From contig CM067081.1 in NCBI GenBank assembly GCA_034008185.1, positions 6,819,821-6,883,820 on the forward strand: a DNA stretch of 64,000 bases. Direction: 5' to 3'. Made by a program: the position numbers and the translations under genes. The notes under the pieces are model-generated. The model did no database searches and was not told the origin of the DNA. It saw only the letters and a list, made by a program, of their open reading frames with translations. Positions 25,523 through 36,709 of the stretch are shown here, in pieces (position 1 is the stretch's first letter; every line of letters begins with the position of its first letter). The DNA comes from Gorsachius magnificus. Taxonomy: Eukaryota; Chordata; Aves; Pelecaniformes; Ardeidae.

Positions 25523-26094
25523 TATCCTGGTTCCAGCTGGGACAGAATTAATTTTCCTTCTAGTAGTTGGTATAGCACTGTGGTTTTGATTTAGCATGAG
25601 AATAATGTTGATAATACACTGATAGTTTAGTTGTTAAGCAACATTTACAGTAGTCAAGGATTTTTCAGCTTCCCATCATCTGCCAGTGAGTAGGTGCACA
25701 AGAAGCTGGGAGGGAGCACAGCCAGGGCAGCTGACCCAAACTGGCCAAAGGGGTACTCTATACCATATGATGTCATGCTCAGCATATAAACTGGAGGGAG
25801 TTGGCCATGGAGCAGCAATTGCTTATTGGGGACTGGCTGGGTGTCAGTTGGTGGGTGGTGAGCGGTTGCATTCCTTGTTTTTCCTGGGTTTTGTTCCTCT
25901 CTCTCTTTTTTGTTGTTGTTGTTTGGTTGGGGTTTTTTATCTTACTTTATTTCAATTATTAATGTGTTCTTATCTCAACCTATGAGTTTTCTTCCTTTTG
26001 CCCTTCCAATTCTCTCCCCCATCCCACAGGGGTGGGGGACAGCGAGCAAGCAGCTGTGTGGTTCTTGGTTGCCGACTGGGGTTAAGCCACAACA
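25523..26094 (+). mobile_element. 3' LTR of an avian endogenous retrovirus
   Basis: The 572-bp element starts TATCCTGGTTCCAGCTGGGACAG, where intact copies as I remember them start TGTCCTGG, so the terminal G appears mutated. It ends CTGGGGTTAAGCCACAACA. A TATA box (ATATAAA, 25784-25790) follows a CRE-like TGATGTCATGC, which sets plus orientation. Further on come a T-rich/TTG-rich stretch and TTATCTCAACC...GAGTTTTC...CCATCCCACAGGGGTGGGGG, typical of this LTR. The usual polyadenylation hexamer is not intact. It belongs with the internal remnant at 24914-25522 and is therefore a 3' LTR. Confidence 0.82.
25784..25790 (+). promoter_or_regulatory. LTR TATA box
   Basis: ATATAAA in CAGCATATAAACTGG lies about 260 bp into the LTR, just downstream of a CRE-like TGATGTCA (25768-25775). 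This is a plausible U3 core promoter. Present activity is unknown. Confidence 0.6.
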
Positions 26095-26160
26095 TGGATT
26101 TTTCAGATCCAACTCGAATGTCCTGATTTGTTCCTAGAGCCTTTTGAAGGTAACCAGCAA
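26095..26160 (+). repeat. right flank of ERV, copy of 22751-22816
   Basis: TGGATTTTTCAGATCCAACTC through TCCTGATTTGTTCCTAGAGCC to AACCAGCAAG resembles 22751-22816. Similarity begins exactly after the LTR end and fades by about 26160. Confidence 0.65.
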
Positions 26161-26763
26161 GATTAGTCAGCAATGGGGCATCAGCTACAGTGTTACAGGT
26201 TTGTCTTCTGCAAACAATTATTTATTTGTAAAAACACCCATAAGTTTATGATTAAAAGCATCTGTAAGTGAAGGAGTGATTTCCTGTTTTATCATACCAG
26301 GATCATTCTCCTTTCACATAAATCCAGAAATGATCTTATCCGACTACATACTCTGGATGATAAGATGGATGTGTGGGATGAGTGAAAGAAACAAATTCAA
26401 GATCTAATGTCTCTGTAAAGAGCACACCTGCCTGATGCCCTATGAATTTCAGGAAAAGCACCCTTCCACCTATAGTGCGGATACCTGTGGAGATGTGCAT
26501 CTTTCCACTGGGCAGAATATGAGATCCACCTTACCAGTTATATAGATCAACATCATCTCAGACTACAGAAAGAGAAGTATAAAGAAATGTAACATAAAGC
26601 TCTGGGGAATTATAACAAGGTTCTTGTAGGGGTTTTGCATAAAATCAGGGAAATTCTGTAGTGATTCGTGAGCAGGCTTCAAAGTCAGTCTCAGGTGGAG
26701 TCAACCCATCCCACATCAAGGCAGGCAGCTTTAGTGGTCAATAGAATCCATTGCCATGTGCGC

Positions 26764-27002
26764 CAGGGCAGGTTTAGGCTAGACATTAGGAAAAACTTCT
26801 TCACAGAAAGGGTTGTCAAGCTCTGGAATGGGCTGCCCAGGGAGGTATTCGAGTCCTCATCCCTGGAGGTATTTAAAAGAAGGATAGATGAGGTGCTTAG
26901 GGACATGGTTTAGTGGTGGGATGGCAGGGTTAGGTTAACGGTTGGACTTGATGATCTTAAAGGTCTTTTCCAACCAAAGTGATTCTATGATTCTAAGATT
27001 CT
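26764..27002 (+). mobile_element. CR1 LINE, 5'-truncated 3' end
   Basis: A plus-strand CR1 of about 240 bp. It encodes the last part of ORF2 ([20 protein letters not shown], ending LRDMV at 26910), then the 3'UTR GGTTAGGTTAACGGTTGGACTTGATGATCTT and the tail GATTCTATGATTCTAAGATTC. It has the same 3' end type as 4551-4642, 36586-36709 and 41352-42912. The reading frame is intact across this short segment but lacks any catalytic part. Confidence 0.9.
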
Positions 27003-27684
27003 TTATTCACTTCCTTCTCTCTGTGCACTGATCCACTCTCAGGCAAGGTCACAGAAATCAGGTATCAGATTGGATGAGCCCTTAAGCCTTTCCCTAAGGG
27101 AGATGCAGCTGAATCCTTTTCAGCAGTGAGTCAAGCCTCTGTCCCCATGCCATCATCCATGACTGGAGTTTTAGCTGCTCTCCCTCAATGATGCCTCAGT
27201 CTGATCTGGTCACAGCTGCTTTGTCTGTTTGCCTGATAAAATTATAAATTTGAGCAATCACCCAGGCCAACTCTGTGCAGAGAGCTGCCTAAGGACCAAA
27301 ACTGGAGAAGGAAACAGGTAAGTGAGAGACAGATTGCCGTAAGAGCCAGACCGTCAGATCATTGAGCACACATGAGAAAAAAGAGAACAGGGTAATAATC
27401 CATTAGTCCACCTGTTTCCTCCTCCTGCACAGGAAAAACCATGTCTACATTAGTGAGTGGCCCAAGGATGGATATCTAGAGAGAAACAGCTGGTGGTAAG
27501 GACCAGCACTGATGCACAGGTTGTCAGTGAGCCTTACATTAGCCTAGCTCTAGCCTTGCTCCTGTGAACTGAAGGTCCATTAACAGTTGGAGTGCCTTTG
27601 GGGTAATGCTGGAACACATCTTGTGGTCACTTTCATGCCAGTGAAATCCAATTTGTGCACTTCAAGATTACTCTGCTGTGTGAG

Positions 27685-27702
27685 AAAAAAAAAAAAAAAA
27701 AA
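27685..27702. repeat. A18 homopolymer
   Basis: Eighteen consecutive A follow TGTGTGAG. No retrocopied gene or tail signal (AATAAA) precedes it, so it is listed as a simple repeat only. Confidence 0.9.
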
Positions 27703-30493
27703 GCACAGTAAAGGGGATGAACAGATGGTTTTCTTGAAAAGCTCTCTCCTGACACAAACTAAACCACTAATATAGATGCACCTCGAAGACAACATGCACT
27801 CTGGAGTTATAACTATGGCCGTGTCTACTTGGTGACTGACCTGTGATTTATGTGTGGTTTAACATGAGCCTCTGCCAGGGAGCTGCAAAACTTAAAAGCC
27901 TGTGCTGTGAATTCATGTCCATGTGGCTTGCTGGGAGTGGAAGTAAAAACTCCTATCTCACCTTATAAGCTGGCAAAGGGGAAGACTAGACACACTGCTC
28001 TTCAATGAGGGGAGGCACTGAGGGGGTGAGTGAAAATTAGGTGGTATTCGGCACCTGAAATGCTGTCCCCCATTTGCATTGCCCTCTATAGATGCACATG
28101 CTTGACGTTACTCTGCTAATTAGGAGCATTCTGCCTGTTTTATGTGGTGTAATTTAGAAACTGAGGGAAATATCACTACTCTCAGTATATAGAACACAGC
28201 TTACCTTGAGCAGGAGCAGCAGTATTCCCATTTCACTGAGACAGAAATAGAGTTTCAGTGTTTTTTGAACAGTAGCCAATTCATTTTTTACAACTGAGTT
28301 TCCTAGGTATGAAAAAAAAAAACAAAAACCAAAACAACTCCAAAACCTTACTTCAGAAAATAAGAAAGTTATTTCTGCAACACTTCTTAAAACAATACAA
28401 TTTCTTGGTTAGGAATGTGGTTTCCTATTTTATAAATGTAACCTTATGATGTTTTGTTTCAAGGCAATTTTATCTCAAAAATTGATGTCAATTAAAAGAA
28501 TGAAATTAAATACAGCAGTTCAACTACCAGCATATGGTACATTTTATTTTGAGTCAAAGGCAGTCACTGGTGGGAAGGTTTCTACACCATGCAAGTAAGG
28601 GATGCTTCCACACCAAAGTTCCCACACTGATTCCAGGTTTCCAGCCTGTCTTTTTGTCACACCACTGGTCCTTGACAGCAGGCTGGACCTAACACCATAG
28701 CTACTAAGGGTGTGCAAAGGGGAAGTCTTTAGGAATGTGGTCTGCTTTGCTCTGCAGGTGCCTAGGAAAGGAGGAACAGAGAGAAAACACCCAGACAGCA
28801 GTGACAGCTGTAGCAGAGGAACCCACAGGGTTTACAAAGAATGAAAACGTGACAGAAGCATCCCACCATGCTTTGGTAAGTTCAGCCGCCTCTGCCAAGT
28901 ACCTTTATCATCTCAAGTCCAAAGCAGACAGTCCCATACTGTCCAAGGGAGCCACTGAAAGCAGGTTTAAGCTTCAGCACAGCATGTTAAACCACAGGAG
29001 CCCTAGAACACTCTCTCCCTTATGTATCTGTACCACACCAGCTGTGCACCATGCCATGGCAGTGACTTCCAGCAGCATTTCTCCATGAGAATCAGCCTGC
29101 AGGGAACACACCTTAAATAGCGTGAAGATGAAAAAACTTATGTATAAGTTTCCAGGTTCAGAAAGGAAGTCATGCATCTCTCAGGTTTCTCTCTAAAGTG
29201 AGTAGATAGTTAGAATTAAAACCTGAACAAGGACTTGTTTGGTACCTAGGCACCTTTAAACAGGTGAGGAAGTACTGCTGAAAACACCACCACCTCAAGA
29301 ATACCAGAGGCAAATCACCGTACATTCCTTTATTTACTATTGCAGATAGAATAATACTTATTATTCCACATAAAACTTTCTATATGATCTAAGAGCCAAG
29401 GTAGTCATTATACCCCCGACCCAAGAGTAATTCTATATTGTTCAAGCTTTCCATAGAAATACTGTTTTGTGGTTGAGAGGTATAATCACAAAAGCATGTT
29501 ACTTTTTTTCTTTATTTTAAAAGAACTTGATTCTGTGAAAAAAAGAGAAAATAAATCACTCTACATTGGGGAGCGTTTCCTCAGTGCATGGCCAGAAAGT
29601 GGAAAATTCATGATCAGCATGAACCTACTTCAAAACTCTACATTTCTGCATTCCCAGAAGGACAAAACAGTATCACACAGCCATCAATGTTCACCACAAG
29701 AAACATTGCAATTCCACATTTCTGTTGTACAAATTACAGTCAGCCTTGTCCTCACCTCACATTTGTATTGGTCGAACTAAACCTTTATTTAGGTCAAATA
29801 CCACCTCCCTTACCCACATTGACTTCAGTATCCAGGTACCTGCTGGAAGAGTAATAAATTACTCAGCAGAAGATTGCAGAATATGGTTATTGTGCTGTAA
29901 ATTCTTTGGCAGAGGAATGTAATTTCTGAAGTGTGGCACTTATCTCTTCGAAGCTCTGTCCACTGAGAAATTCACATCCACCCACACCCCATTTTCACAC
30001 ATAGTCCATGTTTTCTGTACTGCAGCTGGTCTTTTTTTTTTTTTCAACAACAAATTCTCACTCAAAAATTCCAATTTATAAACACATAAGCACTTCACCA
30101 AAAAAAGAAAAAAAACAGGTACTCAGTGAATATTTCTGAAAGGTCAGTAAGGACTGAGATTTAATTTATGGTAAATATCAGGGGAAAAGAACACAGAAAA
30201 TGTCTTCAAATCGGCTGAAAAGCCAGGAAGAACTATAAACACAGAGGAAACCACTGCTGGCTAAGTATCTTCACTGCATATTGACCGCTTTTGGAGACCG
30301 TGCATTGGCCACCTTTATGTTCAGTAGTCCAGGGGATGAGGCATTCAGCCAAGAGGCGAAACAGTTAGGTTCAGACTGCTGATTTAAATCAGGCAGAGCA
30401 GGGCTACAAATTTCTTCCATGCAATCTTTAGCCAAAGTATGAAGTCCTTTCTCCCAGTAGCCACCAGTTCCATGCATTTCAAAACAATTATTT

Positions 30494-30529
30494 CACCAGG
30501 ATGAGTAAGTATAATAACTTATCCTGGTG
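30494..30529. repeat. short hairpin-forming inverted repeat
   Basis: CACCAGGATGAGTAAGT (30494-30510) pairs with ACTTATCCTGGTG (30517-30529), giving 13 paired bases with one 4-nt bulge (GAGT) and a 6-nt loop (ATAATA). The flanks do not extend the stem. It is shorter than a microRNA precursor, and no function can be assigned. Confidence 0.7.
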
Positions 30530-32179
30530 GGCGCAATGCAAGCCAATCTTAACCTAGATTATACATGATACATTATACTTTAACTCATGGAGGAAGAAGC
30601 CATGTAGCATGGATAAAGGTATCAGAAATTTATGGAGGGTTTCAATCTCTCTCTAACAGAAATATAAGGCCAATAGAATGGACCAAAATTGAAAAATTGG
30701 TTTTCTGAACTGGTCAGTTAAAACATATATGCAAAAAAGCATCAATATATGGAAAAGAAAGGCTATTCTTCTAAGCAAATTTCTTCTGCATGTCAGCAAT
30801 ACTTTGTGTTGTATCTAAATTCATGGCTTGAAATTATTCAGGGAATGGTTAAATAATGCAATGCATCAAATCAATTTTAAAATGAACTGCATTTTCGACT
30901 TCCTGGACACCACAAATTATTCTCAGTTGTAATTTACAATAGGCAAGTGTTAATTTACCTAACCCATATTTTACGAATATGTATTGACTAATTGCAAGTC
31001 CATGGTTCAGGGTAGATAAATACATGATTTATACTCAGGCAAGTCACACAATCAATTTTCAATCTACTGCCTCAAATACCGAATCAGACTGTGACAGGTT
31101 TATTTGCATTGACACAAGATGTCATAGTTTTATGAACTGCAAAATGTAAATGTGAAACATTATTCAACAGCCACCAGTGGATCATGCCCAGCAGTAACGT
31201 CCACAGCAAAACCTCAGAATGTCAGCAGCCCGTCTGCTTCTTGACTACAAATGGAACAAAACTCTAATCTAAACAGGTCAGTCTTCACCCAGGGATCAGT
31301 TGTGCTGGTGATTTTGTTTCCTATGGTGACTCCTAATTTAACACTTCATCTTCTCACCTACCTGGAGAGGAGAGCAGCACTTCTGCCATTAGGTAATGGG
31401 AGAAAAGGATGCGACTGTGCCCTCTGCATACTTGGCCTTTCAGGTCACCATCACTGTTCACAGCAGCTAATCAAGCTTTGAAATGAGTGCAAAAGGTCTG
31501 TCCTGCCTCTTTTTTGAGTGCTAGGGCTCATCTTAAACAAAACTCACTGGACACCCTGCATCAGGGATTTTATTGGTAATAGAGCTCCTAAATCACTGGC
31601 TGCTTTTTGCACTTGATTCATTAACATTAATTTTTTTCAATTAAATAGAACATGTTTAAATAACATTCAATTTCTTTAACCGGATACCTTGAGATTCACC
31701 TTCTGTCTCCAAAACTAAACCTCCACACTGAGAAAACCAGTCCAAGTGAATCTTTTGGATGCTTCATGTAGGTGTGCTTCAGAGTCCTGTAGAGAAATAA
31801 ATTTCCCAGTCTGTACAGATTTCCATATTCCTTGAAGGTGGCTTCATTTTCCTCCTCTTTCTCCTTGAGGAATCCCTAAAGGATGAATGAATTGTGACCT
31901 GGGTTTTCATTTTCACCACTTGACAATAGGCAGTTTTCCTTGCAGTAATAATAAATATTAGGAATATTCAACATGAGTTACTTGGGTCTGGCTACAGGTT
32001 TTAGAACATTGCTCCTTCCCATTTCTTTTTTTTTTTAATATTGCAGAAGGCATTTTTTTTAGATTGCAGAAAAAGAAACAAATCACCTTTCAAGCCACAG
32101 CCATGTGTGAGTCAAGTGGGGGAACTTGGTTGCCTAAACATAGGCTCGTAATGCTACTTTAGATGCTCCAGGGTATTAC

Positions 32180-32690
32180 GCGTGCCCTACAAGTGTTTAT
32201 CCAAGATGTGGATTGCCCAGAGACCCTCTGTCAAATCCGCCGCCTAATGGCAGGGCAGGGGGACCGCAGCCCCAAATATTTCAGGTGGCCCTAGACCTCC
32301 TCATAGAGGGAATGAAACTACATCATGATTCACAGAAATCAACAGAAACCCAAAATCTAGGAACCCTATGGATGAGATCAAGCAGAGGAGAAACAGTTAA
32401 ATTTAGCAAACGCTGTAAGTCGTTCATTCAGCTATAGCAGTAAAGGTATCTCGCATGATGATATTCTGATTCACTCAATAACTATTTTCTTACTAGCAGC
32501 TTTAGAGCTATTTAATGATGTCGTTATACCCACAAGACCACCTGTTAAAGAAGGGGAATACAATGAAAGTGATGAGGTGGTGGAGTGAGACGAGGAAGAT
32601 ACATTCATTAGAGACGCAAGAAGGCAGCTGGTGTTATTGGACATAAAAAGGAGGTTGGGGAGCCTTGTTAAAAGTTATGTAGTCTCCTGA
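32180..32690 (+). pseudogene. unidentified decayed open frame, possible retroelement or retrocopy remnant
   Basis: Adjoining plus-strand frames read like broken coding sequence. One frame is open from 32213 to 32437 (74 codons, with ALDLLIEGMKLHHD). A second is open from about 32403 to 32672 apart from one TGA at 32586, with charged, protein-like sequence such as IPTRPPVKEGEYNESD and DARRQLVLLDIKRR. I recognise no domain, active site or zinc finger. It could be a very old retroviral gag-like region, another retroelement or a retrocopied cellular gene, or simply chance. The start and end are arbitrary. Confidence 0.25.
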
Positions 32691-34228
32691 AAGAATTACT
32701 GAATAAAACAGCAAAAAAGTTTGGTGTTGTAGAAAAGGATTGGCAATTACAGACATCCTTTAATTGTACTTCAAATTAAGGAAGATGCAGACAAAAGATT
32801 AAATCACAGTTTTAATCAGTACTAAGAAAAGATTCATTAAAAAAAAAAGCCTCAGGTTTCATTTCTTGAGACAGTGTGGGGTTCAGCAAGCAATTTGAAT
32901 GGAGTCTGCAGGCTGCAGTTAATTATTTGCATTAGCATTTCAGATGGGCTTCCATGTAAATACCAGCTCTTTGGTGTGCTATGGCCGTAGACAAAAAGTA
33001 AGCTAAATGCTTGATCTCCTTTATAGGGTCCTAGATTATGTCATTTAATAGGTAGCCAACAGCATGGGGATTGAATTATACAGGCTTTTGAAAACAGCTC
33101 TGGGATCTAATTAATTGCGACAAATTATCCAAAGCAGCTTTGCATTGAGGAAGAAGGACAGACCCAAAGAGAATTGACAGATGGATGTGCAGAAAAGAAA
33201 GACAGAAAGACCTTTGCCGCTCTTGAAGGGCTCAGCCTAAAGGCCACTCTAACACCACCAAAAGGGCTTTGCACCACAGTTTTGTGAGTCGTTATTATTT
33301 ACATGAACCTAAATGTCCATATTTGTGACTCCGTATGTCCAGAGCTTAATGCAGATGGGTGATCAGACCCAAAAACCAGTAAGTTTTACTGGTTGGGACT
33401 GGTCAACTTGGTTTACCCTCAAATTGTGGACCCTAAGCTGTTTGCGGGTGTGTGGGAAGAATCTTCTGGAAGGGTGGGCCCTGACCGCCAGCAGGCAACA
33501 GCCAATAGCCATCCACTGTGGGAAGCTGAGCCAAACAGAATCAAGGATATCCACCCCCCCACCCCCCCCAAAATCCCATAACTGACAGAAGGGGCAGAGA
33601 CCCCCTGAGAGGTGGCCTGAAGTCGCCCCCCCAGTCTGGTACTGGACCACGGTGTCTCCCTGTGGGATGGGGAGGCTATGTCACACACTAATGCCAATCA
33701 TATGTGTGACTAAAAGTGTTTGGGGTATCTGAGCCCCTTTGGTCTGCTGTCAGTTCGGTCTCAAACCAGGACACCCACCCCGCAGGTCTGGGAGATGTCC
33801 AGTTCCCACAGCCTGCTTAGAGCCCCTTGTAAGCAGCTGAATATATCGACATTAATGGAGACGGAGGATAATCAGCAGCATACTGATAAACTAAGATGCA
33901 TAAACTATATGGTTTATGCATGCCTGGCATGCACAAACATCTGACATGCACAAACATCACTTTAAATTCAGACACTATAATCAAAATTCAATGAGATTCC
34001 AGCATTTCGGGGCCTTGCAGAAGGTACTTAGTGCTTCCCAGAACTTGACCATACACCACAAAGCATGTCCAAGTACTGACAATGATTCTTACCTCAGCAT
34101 CAGCTCTTTTGTCTTTACTTCCACAAATACTCTAGTAAGCAAGCACACTTGTGAAATACCAAACCATCTGTTGATCTAACTTCATTTGTTTTAGTGGAAT
34201 TTCTTCCAGTAGAGAATTTTTCCAGGCA
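32691..34228. other. anonymous sequence with a GC-richer block
   Basis: From about 33380 to 33840 the sequence is visibly richer in G and C than its neighbours, with C7 and C8 runs at 33554-33569. I could not match it to a named repeat or find paired termini, although it has the look of an old LTR or internal retroviral DNA. A 17-bp tandem duplication lies at 33928-33958. No coding gene is supported. Confidence 0.45.
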
Positions 34229-34965
34229 AAACCCCATGCACCAGTACAGGCTGGGGGCTGACCTGCTGGAAAGCAGCTCTGCCAAGAGGGACCTGAGAGT
34301 CCTGGTGGATGACAAGCTGACCATGAGCCAGCAGGGTGCTCTTGTTGCCAAGAAGGCAGGGATTGGGGTGCATTAAGAGGAGTGTGGCCAGCATGTCGAA
34401 GGAGGTTCCCCTCCCCCTCTACTCTGCCCTGGTGAGACCCCACCTGGAGTACTGTGTCCAGTTCTGGGATCCCCAGTTCAAGAAAGATTAGGAACTCCTA
34501 GAGAGAGTCCAGAGGAGGGCAACAAAGATGATGAGGGGACTGGAGCATCTCTCCTACGAGGAAAGGCTGGGAGAGTTGGGTTTGTTTAGCCTGAAGAAGA
34601 GAAGACTGAGAGAAGATCTCATCAACACATACAAATATCTTAAGGGTGGGTGTCACGAGGATAGGACCAGACTCTTCTCAGTGGTGCCCAGCAACAGGAC
34701 AAGGGGCAATGGGCACAAACTGAAGCATGAGAGGTTTAAATTGAATATGAGGGAGGACTTCTTTACTTTGAGGGTAGCAGAGCGCTGGGACAGGCTGTCC
34801 AGAGGGGTTGTGGAGTCTCCTTCTCTGGAGATATTCAAAACCCGCCTGGATGATGTCCTGTGCAACTTGCTCTAGGTGCACCTGCTTGAGCAGAAGGGTT
34901 GGACTGGATGATCTCCCAAGGTCCCTTCCAACACTTATTATTCTGTGATTCTGTGTGATTCTGTA
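34229..34965 (+). mobile_element. CR1 LINE, 5'-truncated copy with RT C-terminal remnant
   Basis: A plus-strand CR1 begins near ACCCCATGCACCAGTACAGG and runs through the C-terminal part of ORF2 to a 3' end of CTTGAGCAGAAGGGTTGGACTGG, CCCTTCCAACACTTATTATTC and a tail of ATTCTGTGATTCTGTGTGATTCTG. The frame is broken by stops near 34376 and 34489. The last open stretch (34528-34875) encodes the conserved LFSLKKRR and a terminal ETFK-like [10 protein letters not shown]. Its 3' end type differs from those at 4643 and 41352 and resembles those at 20607 and 23829. The RT catalytic motifs are not included. Confidence 0.9.
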
Positions 34966-35286
34966 ATATTTGGCACATCCAGTCATACATTAGCGCTTCA
35001 GGAGACTCGCAGAAGTTTTCTGAAGTTATGCCTTGTGAATGCTCACCCCAGAGGGTCACAGTCACTGACTCAGAAAGAAACCACAACACAGTTTAGTGAC
35101 AGTTCAGTCCACAAAAATGCATTGCCTGTCTCCTGCCTCCCAGTCCTCTGAGAGAGACCTGAGGACCTGATTTGACATTGACATCTTCCACTGCCATCCC
35201 ACCAACTGGCTATTCATTTTGTTTCTGCATTGTTTTCTCCAGGTATGCCCAGGCTGCTGTTGGGTCCCTCCAAAGCCATCACTTAA
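34966..35286. other. anonymous spacer between opposed CR1s
   Basis: About 320 bp without recognisable features separate two CR1 copies in opposite orientation. Confidence 0.5.
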
Positions 35287-35500
35287 CTAGGCTGAGCAAG
35301 ACCCACGCCCTCAGCCTTTCCTCACAGGGCAAGTGCTCCAGCCACTCACTGTGTTGGTGGCCATCATGCAAGTTCATCAACATCTTTCTTGTACTGACAG
35401 ACCTAAAACTGGACACAATATTCCATGGGTGCTCTAATGAGTGCTGCGTGACAATCACTTTCCTTGACCTGCTGGCTATGTTCCTGCTGATACAGTCATT
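35287..35500 (-). mobile_element. CR1 LINE, old internal ORF2 fragment
   Basis: The minus-strand CR1 is recognised from GGCTGAGCAAGACCCACGCC, CTCAGCCTTTCCTCACAGGGC, ATCTTTCTTGTACTG, AAACTGGACACAATATTCCA and CCTTGACCTGCTGGCTATG. These correspond to 41690-41920 in the large copy. Neither the 3' tail nor the RT core is present. Substitutions are many, and the copy is non-coding. Confidence 0.8.
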
Positions 35501-36585
35501 GGACTTTCATTCCAAAAGAAAAATTTGAAAAAGCAACAAAACCAAGAGTCCACCATTTGTCAAAGATGCATTCCCCTATCTGTCACAAACTCCATATACA
35601 CAGCTAGAATTTTTAATCGCAACCATCAATAATTAAGCCGTGCAGAATAAGTAGTTTGCAAACACCATCCGCAAACTGAAATACCTGTGAATGTATGAAC
35701 GGTACTGTGCTCACAAGAAGAATAAAAGAGAAATTCAGCAGATAACTTCGTACAGAACAGTTGATCCAGATGTGCTAGAAATCATGGCTTATAACAACAA
35801 TTTCCTGAATAACACATTGTTTTAATGGGTAAACACTTTATTTATATGATGACATTCTGACTTGTATTGCTGCCCTGAGAAGCATAGCTGTACAAACAAA
35901 ATTGTTTCAAGAATGCAACTATGCAAACATACAATACTGTTCATTGGAGACTCTCAAAATACTTTTATTATCTTTAAATAACTATTACATGACTTCCATG
36001 ATGTAGGTCAGTACAGTGAATGTCAAGATCCTGTGCATCTGCTGTCAGAAAGTCCAGCCTCTACAAAAAAATTTACCTTGCCAACAGGAAAAGGAAAAGG
36101 GGAATCTCCGTAGTTAGACAGTACCTAAGCAAACAGTGAGACCATTTCTGATTGAGGTCTACATGAGTCTGAATGAGAACTTACAGCAATGTCTGTTATT
36201 TTCACAATATTTGTAAAACTCATTCTTTTATTTCAAAACATCATTGCAAGGCAGAGAACTACCACTGTCCCATGTTTACAAAAAATACAAAAAAGCTAAA
36301 GGATAAAGCCACAAATAAACCTGGGCACCTGACTGACACTGAAATTAACCCCACTTTAGTTACTGCCTAACTTTGGATACCTCCTAAGGCCTAAACAAGT
36401 GGGGTTTCTGCCAATTTTTTATTGTGTTTCTGCTTTAAATGTCTCCAAGGCATGGTTTGGAAGCTCTATATCTATCTTGCATCCAAGCTTTCTCATATTT
36501 TTAGGTACAAACCCTTAAACAGTTGACCATCCTTATCAATCCAAGATTCACTCCAAACCATGCTCTTATTGTCCTGCTCCTCTCA
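35501..36585. other. anonymous sequence
   Basis: AT-rich DNA without a gene or identifiable repeat. Confidence 0.5.
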
Positions 36586-36709
36586 GATGGGTAGAGAGAT
36601 GCTTAGGGACATGGTTTAGTGGTGGATGGCAGGGTTAGGTTAACGGTTGGACTTGATGGTCTTGGAGGTCCTTTCCAACCTAAACAATTCTATGATTCTA
36701 TGATTCTAT
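36586..36709 (+). mobile_element. CR1 LINE, short 3' end
   Basis: A 124-bp plus-strand end: GATGCTTAGGGACATGG, GGTTAGGTTAACGGTTGGAC, GGTCCTTTCCAACC and a tail of three octamer units (ATTCTATGATTCTATGATTCTAT). It is of the same 3' type as 26764-27002 and contains 3'UTR with at most a few codons of ORF2. Confidence 0.9.

Larger units (their letters stand above)
27003..32179. other. anonymous sequence
   Basis: No gene was recognised in about 5 kb. It contains an A18 run (27685-27702), an A-rich stretch near 28312-28345, a T13 run near 30032 and a perfect-stem hairpin at 30494-30529. Short open frames around 28735-29088 and 29469-29854 overlap each other in different frames and carry no domain that I recognise. 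Confidence 0.5.

Noticed and set aside
27817..28130. GGCCGTGTCTACTTGG, like the end of an amniote hAT-type DNA transposon; a similar hint lies at 37855
   Set aside because: The similarity is short and no inverted partner end or 8-bp duplication was found.
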